Shown one piece after another: positions 14,516 through 24,706 of a DNA stretch of 64,000 bases. The position numbers and the translations under genes are program-made. The stretch comes from Zunongwangia sp. ESRF-bin46 (lineage in GTDB: Bacteria > Bacteroidota > Bacteroidia > Flavobacteriales > Flavobacteriaceae): assembly GCA_002631855.1 (NCBI GenBank), contig NTLF01000019.1, positions 1 through 64,000 on the forward strand, written 5' to 3'. Positions within the stretch are counted from its first letter, which is position 1. Every line of letters begins with the position of its first letter. Under the pieces are notes generated by a model that was not told the DNA's origin, ran no database searches, and saw only the letters and a program-made list of their open reading frames with translations.

Positions 14516-15256
14516 TTAAATTTTTATAATTCCTATTTTAAAGAAACGTGCATCTAGTGGCGTTCCTTCATTGTTCATTACATAACGAAGAATTATTTTA
14601 TCATTTTCATTAAATGGAAAGGTCATCACTCCACTGGTACCAAATTCATCATCAGATTCCATGACTACATTACCACGCACCAGATACCCAATAAGATTTG
14701 ATGTACTATTTCTATATACTCCAATAATATATTTATGACCACCTGTAGGTAAACTATTTACAGAAAACCCAGCGGTAATCATATAATTTCCATCCTTTTT
14801 TACCTGTACAGTCCCATTAGCAGTAACCGTAAAGAAGTTTTCTTCGGTAGAAGCTATTTCACTTTTATTTAGTGGAAAGTTATAATAGGTGTTTGTACTG
14901 GTTTGAACTAGGTTGTTGTCATCGTTTTCTCCCCAATCCTTACTCAATACAATTGAAGGAAGGTCTGGACGCGTAATATTGTTCCACGTTCCTGAAGAAT
15001 AAAGAAACAACGCTGAAAAAGTAGTATTGTAAACGATTGAACCTTCCAAAGGGGTGGGTATATCGCTCATTTGCGTATGAGTCATACGCGGTGGTACAAA
15101 TCCACCTGTAGTACTATCTATTTGTAGAGCACTTCCCGGTGACGGGCTAGTTGTTCCTATACCAACTTGTGCTGTAAGGGAAAAACCAATTAATAGAAAA
15201 AAGACAAATAATTTAAGGGCACCCTTTTCGGGGTGTAAATAAGTATTGTTTTTCAT
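14516..15256 (-). CDS. Secreted protein with 'VGIGTT' head domain, paralogue of the next gene
   Basis: The 246-residue product has a signal peptide (hydrophobic LKLFVFFLLIGFSLTAQ, cleavage near residue 30) and then VGIGTTSPSPGSALQIDS, FVPPRMTHTQMSDIPTPLEGS and IVYNTTFSALFLYSSGTW, the head module shared with 13790-14509. The C-terminal half aligns by eye with the paralogue (both end AKFFNIGISKL or ARFFKIGIIKI, preceded by NYMITAGFSVNSLPTGG here). It is transcribed first of the pair. Probable beta-sandwich C-terminus of unknown ligand. No sorting domain of the type IX system is visible at the end. Confidence 0.75.
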   Translation of the reverse strand: MKNNTYLHPEKGALKLFVFFLLIGFSLTAQVGIGTTSPSPGSALQIDSTTGGFVPPRMTHTQMSDIPTPLEGSIVYNTTFSALFLYSSGTWNNITRPDLPSIVLSKDWGENDDNNLVQTSTNTYYNFPLNKSEIASTEENFFTVTANGTVQVKKDGNYMITAGFSVNSLPTGGHKYIIGVYRNSTSNLIGYLVRGNVVMESDDEFGTSGVMTFPFNENDKIILRYVMNNEGTPLDARFFKIGIIKI

Positions 15257-15356
15257 AGGGGGCTAGAATTAAATACATAAATAGGTTAAAAAAATCAGGA
15301 GTAAAATTAAATGATTTTATTGATTTGTCAAATAAATAGGTATATAATCGTTGAAT

Positions 15357-15388
15357 AATAGGTTTTTATCGATTAAAAACCTATTTTA
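15357..15388 (-). terminator. Probable terminator downstream of the signalling operon
   Basis: AATAGGTTTTTA-TCGA-TTAAAAACCTATT forms a 12-bp hairpin followed by T/A-rich sequence. It lies about 65 bp past the last gene of the signalling operon on the minus strand and upstream of the VGIGTT genes. Confidence 0.6.
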
Positions 15389-15451
15389 TATAGGAATTTT
15401 CTTATTTAATTCGTTCTTATTTTATCAAGTATGAAATTACAATCTCGTAAT

Positions 15452-16027
15452 TTATAAGGTCAGGATTATATAATAGATTATAATTAGTAGTAATACCAAT
15501 AGGCCAAAAGCCAAAAACTGAAGGGAGCGTTGAACACTCTTAAACTTGATAGCTGCGATTTTAGAAATAACGAAAATTTGTTGACCCAATTGATCAAACA
15601 GTTCTTTTTCATCTAAGCTTACTTTGTAGAATGTTTTTGAAAACTCTTTAATAGATCCAAACTTTGAAATAACATCTTTAAAAAAAAACAGGTTCTTATC
15701 GTATTTGGCTTCAATTCTAGGTATAAAACAACGTATGCTAAAATAAATAGAGATTACTATGCAACAAAACCATAAACCCAAAAGTATGTATAGAATTATC
15801 TTTCCTGGCGTTGGTGCTAACACCATGCCCAAACTTTGATATATAAGGTTTAATAAAATACCATAAAAAGAAAGAATAAGTCCTGCTTTTATTTCAGAAG
15901 CCTTAATGAGCCCAAACACATAGTTAATGCTCCCCCAATAATGATCGACCAATTCCTCGGTGTGCGAAGGTTTTTTTATCTGTGCCTCTATTTCCTGTGG
16001 TTTTTTTTGTGGATCGTTTGTTTCCAT
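15452..16027 (-). CDS. Pycsar effector-like membrane protein (PycTM / DUF5706-like)
   Basis: The 191-residue protein has a soluble N-terminus, two membrane helices (about 48-68 and 76-100), a cytoplasmic stretch (101-165) and a third helix (168-190). The pattern ASEIKAG just before helix 1, FIPRIE after helix 2, KNLFFFKDV (111-119) and the late KELFDQLGQQIFVISKIAAIKF block are those I know from the DUF5706 family, which contains the PycTM effector of Pycsar anti-phage systems. Known PycTM proteins disrupt the membrane when the partner cyclase makes cCMP or cUMP. Here the upstream gene, 44 bp away, is a receiver-linked class III cyclase, so a cyclase-effector pair is present. Whether this pair kills the cell on infection or has a regular signalling role cannot be decided. 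Family assignment is by pattern only. Confidence 0.72.
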   Translation of the reverse strand: METNDPQKKPQEIEAQIKKPSHTEELVDHYWGSINYVFGLIKASEIKAGLILSFYGILLNLIYQSLGMVLAPTPGKIILYILLGLWFCCIVISIYFSIRCFIPRIEAKYDKNLFFFKDVISKFGSIKEFSKTFYKVSLDEKELFDQLGQQIFVISKIAAIKFKSVQRSLQFLAFGLLVLLLIIIYYIILTL

Positions 16028-16071
16028 TGTATGCCTTTTTAAATTTTTTATTTCCAGCTTCCGTCTTAATT

Positions 16072-17112
16072 CTACTCCAATACTTGATAAATGGTCATGG
16101 GCTTTGCTTTATTCTTTAAGGTAATATCCCCTATTTTTTCACATTTAAAGGATTCCTTCACTCTATTGTAACAGTCTTCGCTAATTACAATCTGGTTTTC
16201 TTCAGCGGCATCTTGAAGCCTTGCAGCTGTGTTTACCGTATCACCAATGACCGTATAATCCAACCGTTTTAAACTTTCTGAACCAATATTCCCCGAAATC
16301 ATCTCACCACTTTTTATCCCAATGGACACCTTGGGCTTAAACTGTAACTTCCTACCAAAAGCTGGGAGACTGCTTATCTTTCCGCAGACGGCCAAAGCAG
16401 CATCTATCGATCTATCTAAGTGATATTCACCCGTAAAAACTGCCATAATCGCATCACCAATAAACTTATCTATATACCCTTTTTGTTCCATAATTTCTTT
16501 TACCATAACATCGAAATATGAATTGATCATCGTAACTACTGTATCTGCCGAGGCAGTCTCACTGATGGCTGTAAAACCACAAATATCCACAAACATGACT
16601 GTTGCTTCAATAGTTTCGTTTGCCATTATAGTAGATTCAAATTCCTTTTTGCCCATAAAGTTGAGTACATTTTCGTCCACGTACATTTTCAAGATATTGT
16701 TCTCCTTTACGGCCTGCAATGTTTCTTTTAAAAGCTTGGCGTGCTTTAGGGTTTTTTCCATCGTGAGTGTGAGGTCCTCAAAATTGATGGGTTTCGTTAT
16801 AAAATCAAACGCACCACGATTCATAGCGGTACGAATGTTTTCCATATCGCCATATGCTGAAACAATCACCGATTTTATAAGAGGGCTCAATTCATTGAGT
16901 TTGGACAATAGGGTAAGTCCATCCATTTCAGGCATATTGATATCGCTCAGTACAATATCCATTTCGGGTTCAATACCTAACTTCTCTAACGCTACTTTTC
17001 CGTTTTCGGCAAAATAAAACTCATATTCGCCCCCGCGAATCTGCTTTCGGAATTTCTGCTTAATGAGCGTTTCCAAATCTGCTTCGTCGTCTACTACTAA
17101 TATCTTTGCCAT
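16072..17112 (-). CDS. Response regulator with class III adenylate/guanylate cyclase domain
   Basis: The 346-residue protein has an N-terminal receiver domain (about 3-122; phosphoacceptor D57 in LSDINMP, conserved K107) joined by a helical linker (120-165) to a class III nucleotidyl cyclase domain (about 168-346). The cyclase residues are complete: metal-binding D176 (FVDICGF) and D220 ([10 protein letters not shown]), base-selecting K216 and D285 ([15 protein letters not shown]), and transition-state N294 and R298. The K/D pair is that of adenylate cyclases, not the changed pair expected for the pyrimidine cyclases of Pycsar, so cAMP is the more likely product. Phosphorylation by one of the operon kinases would switch it on. 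The next gene is a PycTM-like effector. Fourth or fifth position in a long operon supports use as the output step. Confidence 0.92.
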   Translation of the reverse strand: MAKILVVDDEADLETLIKQKFRKQIRGGEYEFYFAENGKVALEKLGIEPEMDIVLSDINMPEMDGLTLLSKLNELSPLIKSVIVSAYGDMENIRTAMNRGAFDFITKPINFEDLTLTMEKTLKHAKLLKETLQAVKENNILKMYVDENVLNFMGKKEFESTIMANETIEATVMFVDICGFTAISETASADTVVTMINSYFDVMVKEIMEQKGYIDKFIGDAIMAVFTGEYHLDRSIDAALAVCGKISSLPAFGRKLQFKPKVSIGIKSGEMISGNIGSESLKRLDYTVIGDTVNTAARLQDAAEENQIVISEDCYNRVKESFKCEKIGDITLKNKAKPMTIYQVLE

Positions 17113-17153
17113 GATTTCTAGAATTAAAATTTATTCTTTTTAATAATTTTCTT

Positions 17154-17528
17154 TCAATTGATAAGCGTTCCTATTTCCTTTCGCAAGGATTCAAAATCAA
17201 TTGGTTTGGTAAAAAATTCCTTAGCCCCATAATCCATTGCCTTGGTGTAGTTTTCTGTGTCGCCATAGGCAGAAATCATCGACACATTAATGTCTGGAAA
17301 TTCCTTTTTAATGTGCTCTAATAACACCAAACCTGTCATCCCTGGCATATTGATATCTGAAAACACATAAACTACTTCTGGGGGGTCTTGGTTTTGTAAT
17401 ATATTCAAGGCTTCTTGACCTGAGAACGCAAAGGTTAACTCCAGTTTGTTATTCCTGATTTCTTTTCTGAATTTTTGACGGAACAGGGTTTCTACGTCCC
17501 GTTCGTCATCTACTATTAATATTTTCAT
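17154..17528 (-). CDS. CheY-like single-domain response regulator
   Basis: The 124-residue protein is a bare receiver domain: acidic pocket DDERD (7-11), phosphoacceptor D at FSDINMPG (about residue 58), conserved serine in MISAYGDTE and lysine in FTKPIDF. It has no output domain. It closely resembles the receiver half of the following gene (shared ILIVDDE, QKFRKEIR, AYGD and TKPI(N/D)F blocks), so the two arose by duplication. It may be a phosphate shuttle or competitor between the operon kinases and the receiver-cyclase. Gaps of 12 bp upstream and 41 bp downstream fit a single operon. Confidence 0.92.
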   Translation of the reverse strand: MKILIVDDERDVETLFRQKFRKEIRNNKLELTFAFSGQEALNILQNQDPPEVVYVFSDINMPGMTGLVLLEHIKKEFPDINVSMISAYGDTENYTKAMDYGAKEFFTKPIDFESLRKEIGTLIN

Positions 17529-17540
17529 GTCCCTATATAT

Positions 17541-20489
17541 TTAAATTGGTAAATTAATTATGAATTTTGTGAATGAGTCTTCCCCTTTTTTTGATTCTAT
17601 TTTTAAGCTGCCCCCATGGGCTTTTATAATATCGTTCGTGATAGACAGTCCTAAACCAGTGCCTTCAGTGCCTCTTTTGGTTGTAAAAAATGGCATTAAT
17701 ATTTTATCCTGAAGTTCTTTCGGAATACCAAAACCATTGTCTTGAATTTCTATAATTACTGTACTATTTTTTTCATAGCTCTTGATCGTCAACTTAGGTT
17801 GATAGGTGTCTGCCGTGCCTTTCTTTTTAAGCCGTTCGTACATGGCATCAAAAGCATTGTTACATAGGTTGAGGATAACACGGCTGAAATCTTCTATAAT
17901 AACAGGTACTGTGTGAATGGAAGTATCCAATTGAAAATCCAAGGATACATTCATGGGTTTTTTTCCAGCACGCATCCCGTGAAAAGCAAGGTTGACGTAT
18001 TCTTCAAGCATATCGTTTATATGCGAAGCTTCTTTTATACCATTTCCACCACGGCTATGTAGCAGCATCGATTTAACAATACTATCTGCCCGTGAGCCAT
18101 GTTGATGTATCTTCTTTTGGTTGGCCACAACATCTTCCAGAATAGCTTTGATTTCTTCTTTTTCAGGACTACTAGCTAACTTTTCAAGTTCTTCTTTAAC
18201 CTCATCAATGAGTTCTAAATTCAATTCAGAAAAATTATTAACAAAGTTTAAAGGGTTTTTAATTTCGTGGGCAATGCCCGCAGAAAGTTGTCCCAGTGAT
18301 GCAAGCTTTTCTTGCTGAATTAATTGTTCTTGCGCAGATTCTAATTCTTTTAATGCTATTTGAAGTTTCTCATATGCTTCAGCGTTTTGCATAGCGACCC
18401 CAACATTGGCTGCAATTGTTTTTAATAACCGTAAATCGTATTCATTAAAGCGGTTCTGCTTTTCTGTACTTTGAACACTAATAACACCGGTTGCTGTATC
18501 ACCCACAATAATAGGAACACCAAGATAGGATTGCACCCATTTCCCTTTTTTCTCAGCCTTTATTTCCTCATAAGCCCGTTCCATATCTTCATTGATGAGC
18601 AAGGGTTCTTTATTGATGATGATTTTTTCTGTGATTCCATTACCAAACTCCCTTGAATTCGCATCATCTTCTCCGTACATGTATGGAAAGTGAAGCATAT
18701 TGGCTATTCTGTCGTGCAATGCCAAATACACAATATCCGCATTAAAGGTTTGAAGCATTTGGTCGCCAATCAATTTAATAAGGGACTTAAGGTCAAGTTG
18801 TGAAACTAAGGCGTGACTAATCTTGTTGACGGTATGTAATTCGGTAGCGCGTTGTTTTGTTTCTTCAAGAAGCCTTGTGGTTTCATTAAAAAGGCGAGCA
18901 TTCTCCAAAGCTACCGTCATACTGTTTGCCAAGGTGCTCAACAACCTAATATCAGATTCAGAAAAGGCATTTTCACTTTCTACATTTTGTAAACTCACAT
19001 ACCCCCTCACTTCCTTACCTGCTATCATTGGTACATAGAGTGCAGACTTAGTAAATTGGGTGCCCGGGACAACCGTAGGGGCCTCACCTGTTATTTTTGT
19101 CCACATTTCGTCTACATTTTCATGTAAGTAAATCGAATCTTTAGATGTGATTATTTTTTTTCTAAGTATATCAATGGGACGTGGTTTTAACGAAAACCGC
19201 TGACCGTCTTCAAAAATGTAGTTGAACTCTTCTAAACCTTCCTTGTGGTTAAAAGTTGAAATAGCAACTACTTGGGCGTCAAATAAAGACCGTATTCGCT
19301 CGCCTACCAGTTCGTAGATACCATGCATATCCATTTCGGCAACCAAACCTTGTTGTACACTATTTATTACGGAAAGTTCAGCATTTCGTTGTTCGGCCTC
19401 ATTAAAAAGTCTTGCGTTTTCCAATGCGACACTCATACTATTGGCCAAAGTGCTTAAAAGCCGAACGTCGGAATCACTGAATGCATTTTCACGGTCAAGG
19501 TTTTGAATGCTCAAACATCCTTTTACGTCTGTGCCAACACTCAAAGGGACAAACAGCATGGCTTTGGGCAAACGCGTACCAGGTACGGCAACGTGTTTTT
19601 CGCCAGTAATATCTTGTATTTTATTGTCGGCATCTTCATTGACATGCAAAAGGGATTTGTTTTTTATGATCCAATATCTAATTTGATTAAGTGGTCTAGG
19701 TTCGGGATATAAGCGTTCACCATCTTCAAATAGATAGTGAAAATGTTCCATACCGGTTTCATGATTAAATGAATATATGCCCGTAACCTGCGCATCAAAG
19801 AGATCACGAAGGCGATTACCTACTAGATCGTAAATTCCTTGAAGGTCCATCTGTGCCACCAAACCTTGTTGTACACTGTTAATAACAGCAAGTTCGGCAT
19901 TTCGTTGTTCGGCCTCACTGAATAGCTTAGCATTTTCCAAACCTACGCTCATACTATTGGCTATGGTTTCCAGAAGTTTTATATCATTTTCTGAAAACGC
20001 AAGTTCCCGATCTAAATTCTGAATACTTACATAGCCTGAAACATTATTCCTAACAACCATGGGTACAAACAAAATTGATTTTGGTAATCGAGTACCCGGA
20101 ACCGCTTCAGCTGGCATTCCTGAAATTTCAGCAACCTTTTTAGGAAGGTCCTTATCTATTAAAATAAGTTCTTTTTTGGCGATCAATAATTTTCTTACGG
20201 GATCAAGTTTTCTGGGTTTTGGTTTTATTAATTCACCATCCTCATACAAGAAGTTAAAAATCTCCAGCTGTTTATCATAATCAATGGTATAAATCCCTAC
20301 AACCTGGGCATCAAACAAATCCCTGATCTTATCCCCAACCATATTATAAATTCCCTGCATACCAATCTCTTTGTTAATGGCTTCTTGTATGCTGTTCAAC
20401 AAGGAAAGTTCGGCCTCACGCTGTTTTAATTGATGCGTTAAGGTATCCAAGTTGGGTTCCGCTTCTATATTTTTGCTAATTCGATCCAT
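17541..20489 (-). CDS. Sensor histidine kinase with four GAF domains
   Basis: This 982-residue soluble kinase begins with a coiled-coil start, followed by three near-identical GAF units (about 30-190, 200-370, 375-545), each beginning NSIQ/VQ.GL..MD..GIY and ending NSMSV.LENA.LF, and a fourth, diverged GAF (about 560-700). The dimerisation domain carries the phosphorylated histidine in AGIAHEIKNPLNFVNNFSEL (near residue 738), and the ATPase domain shows the N box NAFDAM, DNGFGIP and GTGLGLS. No membrane segment is present, so it senses intracellular ligands. The three copies differ by a few residues only, which points to recent internal amplification. It sits just before the two response regulators and is their most likely kinase. 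In the ATPase domain it lacks the inserted repeats of its two upstream neighbours. Confidence 0.93.
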   Translation of the reverse strand: MDRISKNIEAEPNLDTLTHQLKQREAELSLLNSIQEAINKEIGMQGIYNMVGDKIRDLFDAQVVGIYTIDYDKQLEIFNFLYEDGELIKPKPRKLDPVRKLLIAKKELILIDKDLPKKVAEISGMPAEAVPGTRLPKSILFVPMVVRNNVSGYVSIQNLDRELAFSENDIKLLETIANSMSVGLENAKLFSEAEQRNAELAVINSVQQGLVAQMDLQGIYDLVGNRLRDLFDAQVTGIYSFNHETGMEHFHYLFEDGERLYPEPRPLNQIRYWIIKNKSLLHVNEDADNKIQDITGEKHVAVPGTRLPKAMLFVPLSVGTDVKGCLSIQNLDRENAFSDSDVRLLSTLANSMSVALENARLFNEAEQRNAELSVINSVQQGLVAEMDMHGIYELVGERIRSLFDAQVVAISTFNHKEGLEEFNYIFEDGQRFSLKPRPIDILRKKIITSKDSIYLHENVDEMWTKITGEAPTVVPGTQFTKSALYVPMIAGKEVRGYVSLQNVESENAFSESDIRLLSTLANSMTVALENARLFNETTRLLEETKQRATELHTVNKISHALVSQLDLKSLIKLIGDQMLQTFNADIVYLALHDRIANMLHFPYMYGEDDANSREFGNGITEKIIINKEPLLINEDMERAYEEIKAEKKGKWVQSYLGVPIIVGDTATGVISVQSTEKQNRFNEYDLRLLKTIAANVGVAMQNAEAYEKLQIALKELESAQEQLIQQEKLASLGQLSAGIAHEIKNPLNFVNNFSELNLELIDEVKEELEKLASSPEKEEIKAILEDVVANQKKIHQHGSRADSIVKSMLLHSRGGNGIKEASHINDMLEEYVNLAFHGMRAGKKPMNVSLDFQLDTSIHTVPVIIEDFSRVILNLCNNAFDAMYERLKKKGTADTYQPKLTIKSYEKNSTVIIEIQDNGFGIPKELQDKILMPFFTTKRGTEGTGLGLSITNDIIKAHGGSLKIESKKGEDSFTKFIINLPI

Positions 20490-20498
20490 ATAAAACGA

Positions 20499-23400
20499 TT
20501 AAAGGTTTTTTTGTTTTTTTGTTGCGGGCAGTAAGACACTAAATGTCGTGCCTTTACCCTCTTCTGTCTCAACGGTAATTTTGCCTCCATGGGCTTTTAC
20601 AATATCATAACTCATACTTAAGCCCAACCCAGTTCCCTTACCCGTAGGTTTGGTAGTAAAGAAAGGCTGAAATATTTTATCTACAACCTGTTTGGGTATG
20701 CCGTTGCCGTTGTCTTTTATTGAAATGGTTACACCCCCCTTGCCCCCCTCAAGGGAGGAAGTACTAATTGAAACCGTAGGCTGATAGTCTTTTTCTTTTG
20801 TTGAATTTCTTCTTTCGTTACAAGCACTTCGACCGCGCTCAGCACAAGCATAGAAAGCATTCGTAATTAAATTTAAAATAACACGCCCCATATCTTGCGG
20901 AATTACCTCTACAAGACCAATCTCGTCATCAAAGTTTGTTTCTAGGTTTGCGTTGAAGCTTTTATCCTTTGCCCGTAAGCCGTGATAGGCTAAACGCATG
21001 TATTCGTCTGCCAATTTATTTATATCTGTGTGTTCTTTTTCGGCGGTTCTCGTTCTGCTATGTTGCAGCATTCCTTTTACAATGGTATCTGCACGTCTAC
21101 CGTGATGGTTTATTTTCTCAAGGTTTTGTTTTACATCATTTGCAATATGTTTTACCTCTTCTAGGTTACCTTTTTCTAGTTCTTCGTTCATATCTATCAA
21201 AAGCTCGTTGCTCACTTCAGAAAAATTATTGACAAAGTTCAATGGGTTTTGTATTTCGTGTGCAATGCCTGCTGTCAGCTCTCCCAAGCTTGCCATTTTT
21301 TCCGATTGAATAAGTTGTTTTTGTGTTTCTTGCAGGTTGGAAAGTGTTTTTTCAAGACGTTTCTTTTCAGCTAATAGTTCTGCAGATTGTTCTTGTTTTA
21401 CTTTAAGGTCTAAAAACCGGATATAAGCCTGCTCAAATACTTTGGAAAAACGTATCAATACTGCTTTTTCAGTTTCCCTAGGTAATACACCAGTATTGGA
21501 AGGAATTAGAATAGCAGAGTTTTTTTGCCAAGCAAAAGAAAGCGTGTGTTGATCGTTTTGAAATATCCATTGTTTAAACTTTTCGGGAAGCTTTTTGTAA
21601 TCTGAATGTTCAAAAGCATGCTCAAAAAAGCTATTTTTTTCTTCAATAGAATAGGCTTTAGAAAAATAGACATCACCCTTTTCTTTTGATTGCCAAGCAT
21701 CTCTAAAAATAGGATGGTCAAAATAAGGCAGTAGATACTTGCCTACAAAACTAAAGTCTGGTGAAGCGATCCAATGCAAAACATCTTTTGAACCTTGAAA
21801 GTAGGTACATAGGGTAATCCCATTCGCATCCAAAATCACTCCTAATTCCTTTAATTTTTCAACAAGAATAAGGACTACTTCTTGTAATTCATTACCACTT
21901 TGCATCGCCAAAGAACGGCTCCTTACTTTTTCCAAAGCAGCTTCTATCTGTGCTTCTCTTGCCTGCGCTTCAGCCTTTGCCAAATCGGTGTACCTTTTAT
22001 AAGCAAAAGTAAATACGTTGCGGAAGCGTTTTAATACCTTTTTTTGCTCATCGTTTAAAACACCAAAGTTAGAAATGCCGATGGCACCATTTCCAAAGGA
22101 ATATAAGTTATAGGTGAGGTGGTCTGTTTTCCGAAGCCGTGGGTCGTCTTTTTCACCATTGCGTAATCGCGTTTCAATTAGTTCTTTCAGGTCTTTGCCC
22201 TTTAATTCAATTTCAAAAAAAGCATCGTTGGCAGATTGTGTTTTTTCAATTTGTTGCTCTATAACAGAATCGCCATAAAATGAAAATTTTGTGATAGCAC
22301 TGGACATATCGTGAGAATAATCATAATCCAAAAAAGTTTCTTCTTCGTCATTGTGAATATCGATGATAGCATTACGAATATCACTAAAGCCAAGTTCTAG
22401 CAATTGCTCGTATAACACTTTGGCAATGCCAAGCATATCGTCTGCTTTTTGTAAGCTCAATGCGACAGAACGAACTTTTTCTAGAGATGCTTCAATCTTT
22501 GCTTCCCTTGCTTGTGCTTCGGCTTTTTGAAGGTCTATAAATCTAGTATACGTCTGATTAAAAACTTTTCCAAATCGATATAAAATATCCAAGCTTTCTT
22601 CAGATAAAGGTTGGTCTCCTACGGTTTGTAATCCACCAAATGGACTAAATACAAAAGAAGCAACATATCTATCTAAGGCACGATTAGCATCCTGAACTTC
22701 TTTAGGAAACCTACTAAACTCTGTTTTTTCATATAAATAATCGTCATATACTTCTTTTTCCTCACCCTCAATAACATAGACAAATTTCGGTGTCTGTGCT
22801 TTCCATTCACGCATCATAGCGTTATGGAAAGGATAATCTTCAAACTTCATGTAATAAGACTCAGGTACTTTTCCTTCATCAGGATTTGCTGCCCAAACCG
22901 TGTTGGATTGATCAGGCTCGTTATACATGTTGATTATACAAAATGAAAGTGAAAAGTCCAGCACGGTAAGCTCTTGAAGTACGGTCGCTACCAAATCTGA
23001 TAATTCATTGGAATGCTGCATTGCCATTGCTCTTGCTCTCAAGCGCTCTAACCCTAACTCTATCTGTGACTCTCTGGCTTGTACTTCTGCTTTTTGAAGG
23101 TCTAAAAAACGTGTGTAAGTTTGCTCGAATACTTTGGCGAAACGTTTAAAAATATCGTGTGCATCAGGCACAGGCTCTCGTGTAATAAACAATAAATAAC
23201 CATATTTAAAATAAACAACATGATCTATTTGGTAGGTTGGAAAACCTTTATTGGTTTCCTTTAAAATTTTTAAAACATCACCTATTACAGGAAGTGTGCT
23301 CATATACTCATAATGTTTCACACATTCCTTACCTGAAAACTCTTTTATTAATAATGATTCCCCTTTTTGTCCTTTTTGATAATAGTCCTTAAATATGCCT

Positions 23401-24704
23401 TCCCGGGGAACTGTGTAGGTGTGTAAAACACCAGCTTCATTTCCAAACCATTCTGTCGATTCTTTTTCTCCATAAATATTGAAGGCACAGCCCCAAGTTT
23501 TAATACCTAAGGCCCTTACTTGTTGGTCTAATAAGAAGGAGGCTTCTTGTAATTCGTCACTATGTTGCATGGCCATAGTTCTGCTCCGAACTTTTTCTAG
23601 AGCTAATTCTATTTGGACTTCGCGAGCTTGCTTTTCAGCTTTTTGAAGATCAAGGAAACGCTGATGTGCCAAATCAAAAGCACCTGCAAATTTTATTAAA
23701 ATATCAATATCTTCTGTTGGTGGGTTTTTGACAATTCCAGGTAAACTGTAACCAATTTCTCCATGACTGGTTCTTGCCATGATAAAAGTTAGACCTTTAA
23801 TATGTCTAATATCATCATGGGTTGGTGCTTGTGGGTCAATATTTTTAAAATCTCCCAATGCAACCATTTTATCCACATAATCGATAGCTTCTTCAGCATC
23901 CATAGCATACACAACGGTTGGTTTGTTGCTTTTTTCCCATTTGGCTAATAAAGGAATATCACCGTGGATATGCCTTGGCAGTTCCATAACAAAACCAATA
24001 CGAGCGCCATCACCAGAGGTCATGGCTTTTTCATATCTATCTGGTAGCCACATCATGTGCCAGAAATAATGCGCTTCGTGGCCGAGCTTTATAAATTCAT
24101 TGCGCATGGTTACTACAATATCCAACAAATCGGAAGATTGTTTCATGGCAACGGCTTGCGCTCTAATGCGTTCTAGAGCACCTTCAACTTTCAGTTCACG
24201 GTTTTTTTGTTCCAGTTCAAACGTGCGACGTTTTATGGCTTCTCGCAATTCTTGGTTCTCTTCGTTTATTTTATCAAACCCAATGGTTTCGCCATCTTCT
24301 GTCTTTGAATCTGGTGTAGAGAAATGCTGATAGATAAACCGCCATCCTTCTTTATCTTCTCGTAATACATTCGAAAACCGAAATCTGCCATAGTAGCTAT
24401 AGTCTGTTTCATTAAGAAACCAAGCGTCAAAAACATGGGTAATGAATATAAGTTCCCCAAATTGTTCCAATGTCTGGGTTTCATTCCTTAAATCACATTT
24501 TCCTGCTAATTGTTCGGCAGTAGACGCGAAGAATTGCGTAGTATCTTTTCGGGTTAAAAACTCTTCATTATTTGTAGAACCAATAAAATGATAATCATCG
24601 TCTAAATAGGCGTCATAGGTTTTTACATCCCCATTCAAGTAACTATACAGCCAAGTGTCATACACTTTTAGCACGCTAGCCTCTATTTTTTTATCGATGC
24701 TCAT
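20499..24704 (-). CDS. Giant histidine kinase with SnoaL-like head and five repeated sensor modules
   Basis: About 1401 residues from ATG 24704 (a TTG two codons up overlaps the previous stop). The first 130 residues form a SnoaL/NTF2-like domain (WLYSYLNGDVKTYDAYLDDDYHF, with GWRFIYQHFSTP at the end). After a coiled coil come five copies of a sensor module of about 185 residues, each starting (V/I)E.(A/S)LE(R/K)(V/I)R and ending (F/A)..A(H/Y).R(F/Y).DL.KAE.QAR. The kinase core has AGIAHEIQNPLNFVNNFSEV (near 1140), N box NAFYAC, DNGNGIP and GTGLGLS. It is soluble. The module copies are diverged, unlike the GAF copies of the neighbour. Two short repeats are inserted in frame in the ATPase domain (see 20731-20850). 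Its substrate is presumably one of the two downstream receivers. Confidence 0.88.
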   Translation of the reverse strand: MSIDKKIEASVLKVYDTWLYSYLNGDVKTYDAYLDDDYHFIGSTNNEEFLTRKDTTQFFASTAEQLAGKCDLRNETQTLEQFGELIFITHVFDAWFLNETDYSYYGRFRFSNVLREDKEGWRFIYQHFSTPDSKTEDGETIGFDKINEENQELREAIKRRTFELEQKNRELKVEGALERIRAQAVAMKQSSDLLDIVVTMRNEFIKLGHEAHYFWHMMWLPDRYEKAMTSGDGARIGFVMELPRHIHGDIPLLAKWEKSNKPTVVYAMDAEEAIDYVDKMVALGDFKNIDPQAPTHDDIRHIKGLTFIMARTSHGEIGYSLPGIVKNPPTEDIDILIKFAGAFDLAHQRFLDLQKAEKQAREVQIELALEKVRSRTMAMQHSDELQEASFLLDQQVRALGIKTWGCAFNIYGEKESTEWFGNEAGVLHTYTVPREGIFKDYYQKGQKGESLLIKEFSGKECVKHYEYMSTLPVIGDVLKILKETNKGFPTYQIDHVVYFKYGYLLFITREPVPDAHDIFKRFAKVFEQTYTRFLDLQKAEVQARESQIELGLERLRARAMAMQHSNELSDLVATVLQELTVLDFSLSFCIINMYNEPDQSNTVWAANPDEGKVPESYYMKFEDYPFHNAMMREWKAQTPKFVYVIEGEEKEVYDDYLYEKTEFSRFPKEVQDANRALDRYVASFVFSPFGGLQTVGDQPLSEESLDILYRFGKVFNQTYTRFIDLQKAEAQAREAKIEASLEKVRSVALSLQKADDMLGIAKVLYEQLLELGFSDIRNAIIDIHNDEEETFLDYDYSHDMSSAITKFSFYGDSVIEQQIEKTQSANDAFFEIELKGKDLKELIETRLRNGEKDDPRLRKTDHLTYNLYSFGNGAIGISNFGVLNDEQKKVLKRFRNVFTFAYKRYTDLAKAEAQAREAQIEAALEKVRSRSLAMQSGNELQEVVLILVEKLKELGVILDANGITLCTYFQGSKDVLHWIASPDFSFVGKYLLPYFDHPIFRDAWQSKEKGDVYFSKAYSIEEKNSFFEHAFEHSDYKKLPEKFKQWIFQNDQHTLSFAWQKNSAILIPSNTGVLPRETEKAVLIRFSKVFEQAYIRFLDLKVKQEQSAELLAEKKRLEKTLSNLQETQKQLIQSEKMASLGELTAGIAHEIQNPLNFVNNFSEVSNELLIDMNEELEKGNLEEVKHIANDVKQNLEKINHHGRRADTIVKGMLQHSRTRTAEKEHTDINKLADEYMRLAYHGLRAKDKSFNANLETNFDDEIGLVEVIPQDMGRVILNLITNAFYACAERGRSACNERRNSTKEKDYQPTVSISTSSLEGGKGGVTISIKDNGNGIPKQVVDKIFQPFFTTKPTGKGTGLGLSMSYDIVKAHGGKITVETEEGKGTTFSVLLPATKKQKNL
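20731..20850 (-). repeat. Two palindromic repeats inserted in frame in a kinase ATPase domain
   Basis: On the coding strand, GCTGAGCGCGGTCGAAGTGC (about 20825-20844) encodes AERGRSAC, and CTTGAGGGGGGCAAGGGGGG (about 20734-20753) encodes LEGGKGG. Both words resemble dispersed intergenic repeats of flavobacteria (compare 33601-33720). The neighbour kinase has the same two words at the homologous place (25034-25067 and 24923-24952). Confidence 0.7.
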
Positions 24705-24706
24705 AA

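Noticed and set aside
16072-17112. Calling the receiver-cyclase a pyrimidine cyclase (PycC)
   Set aside because: The base-selecting residues K216 and D285 are those of adenylate cyclases; only the neighbour suggests Pycsar.
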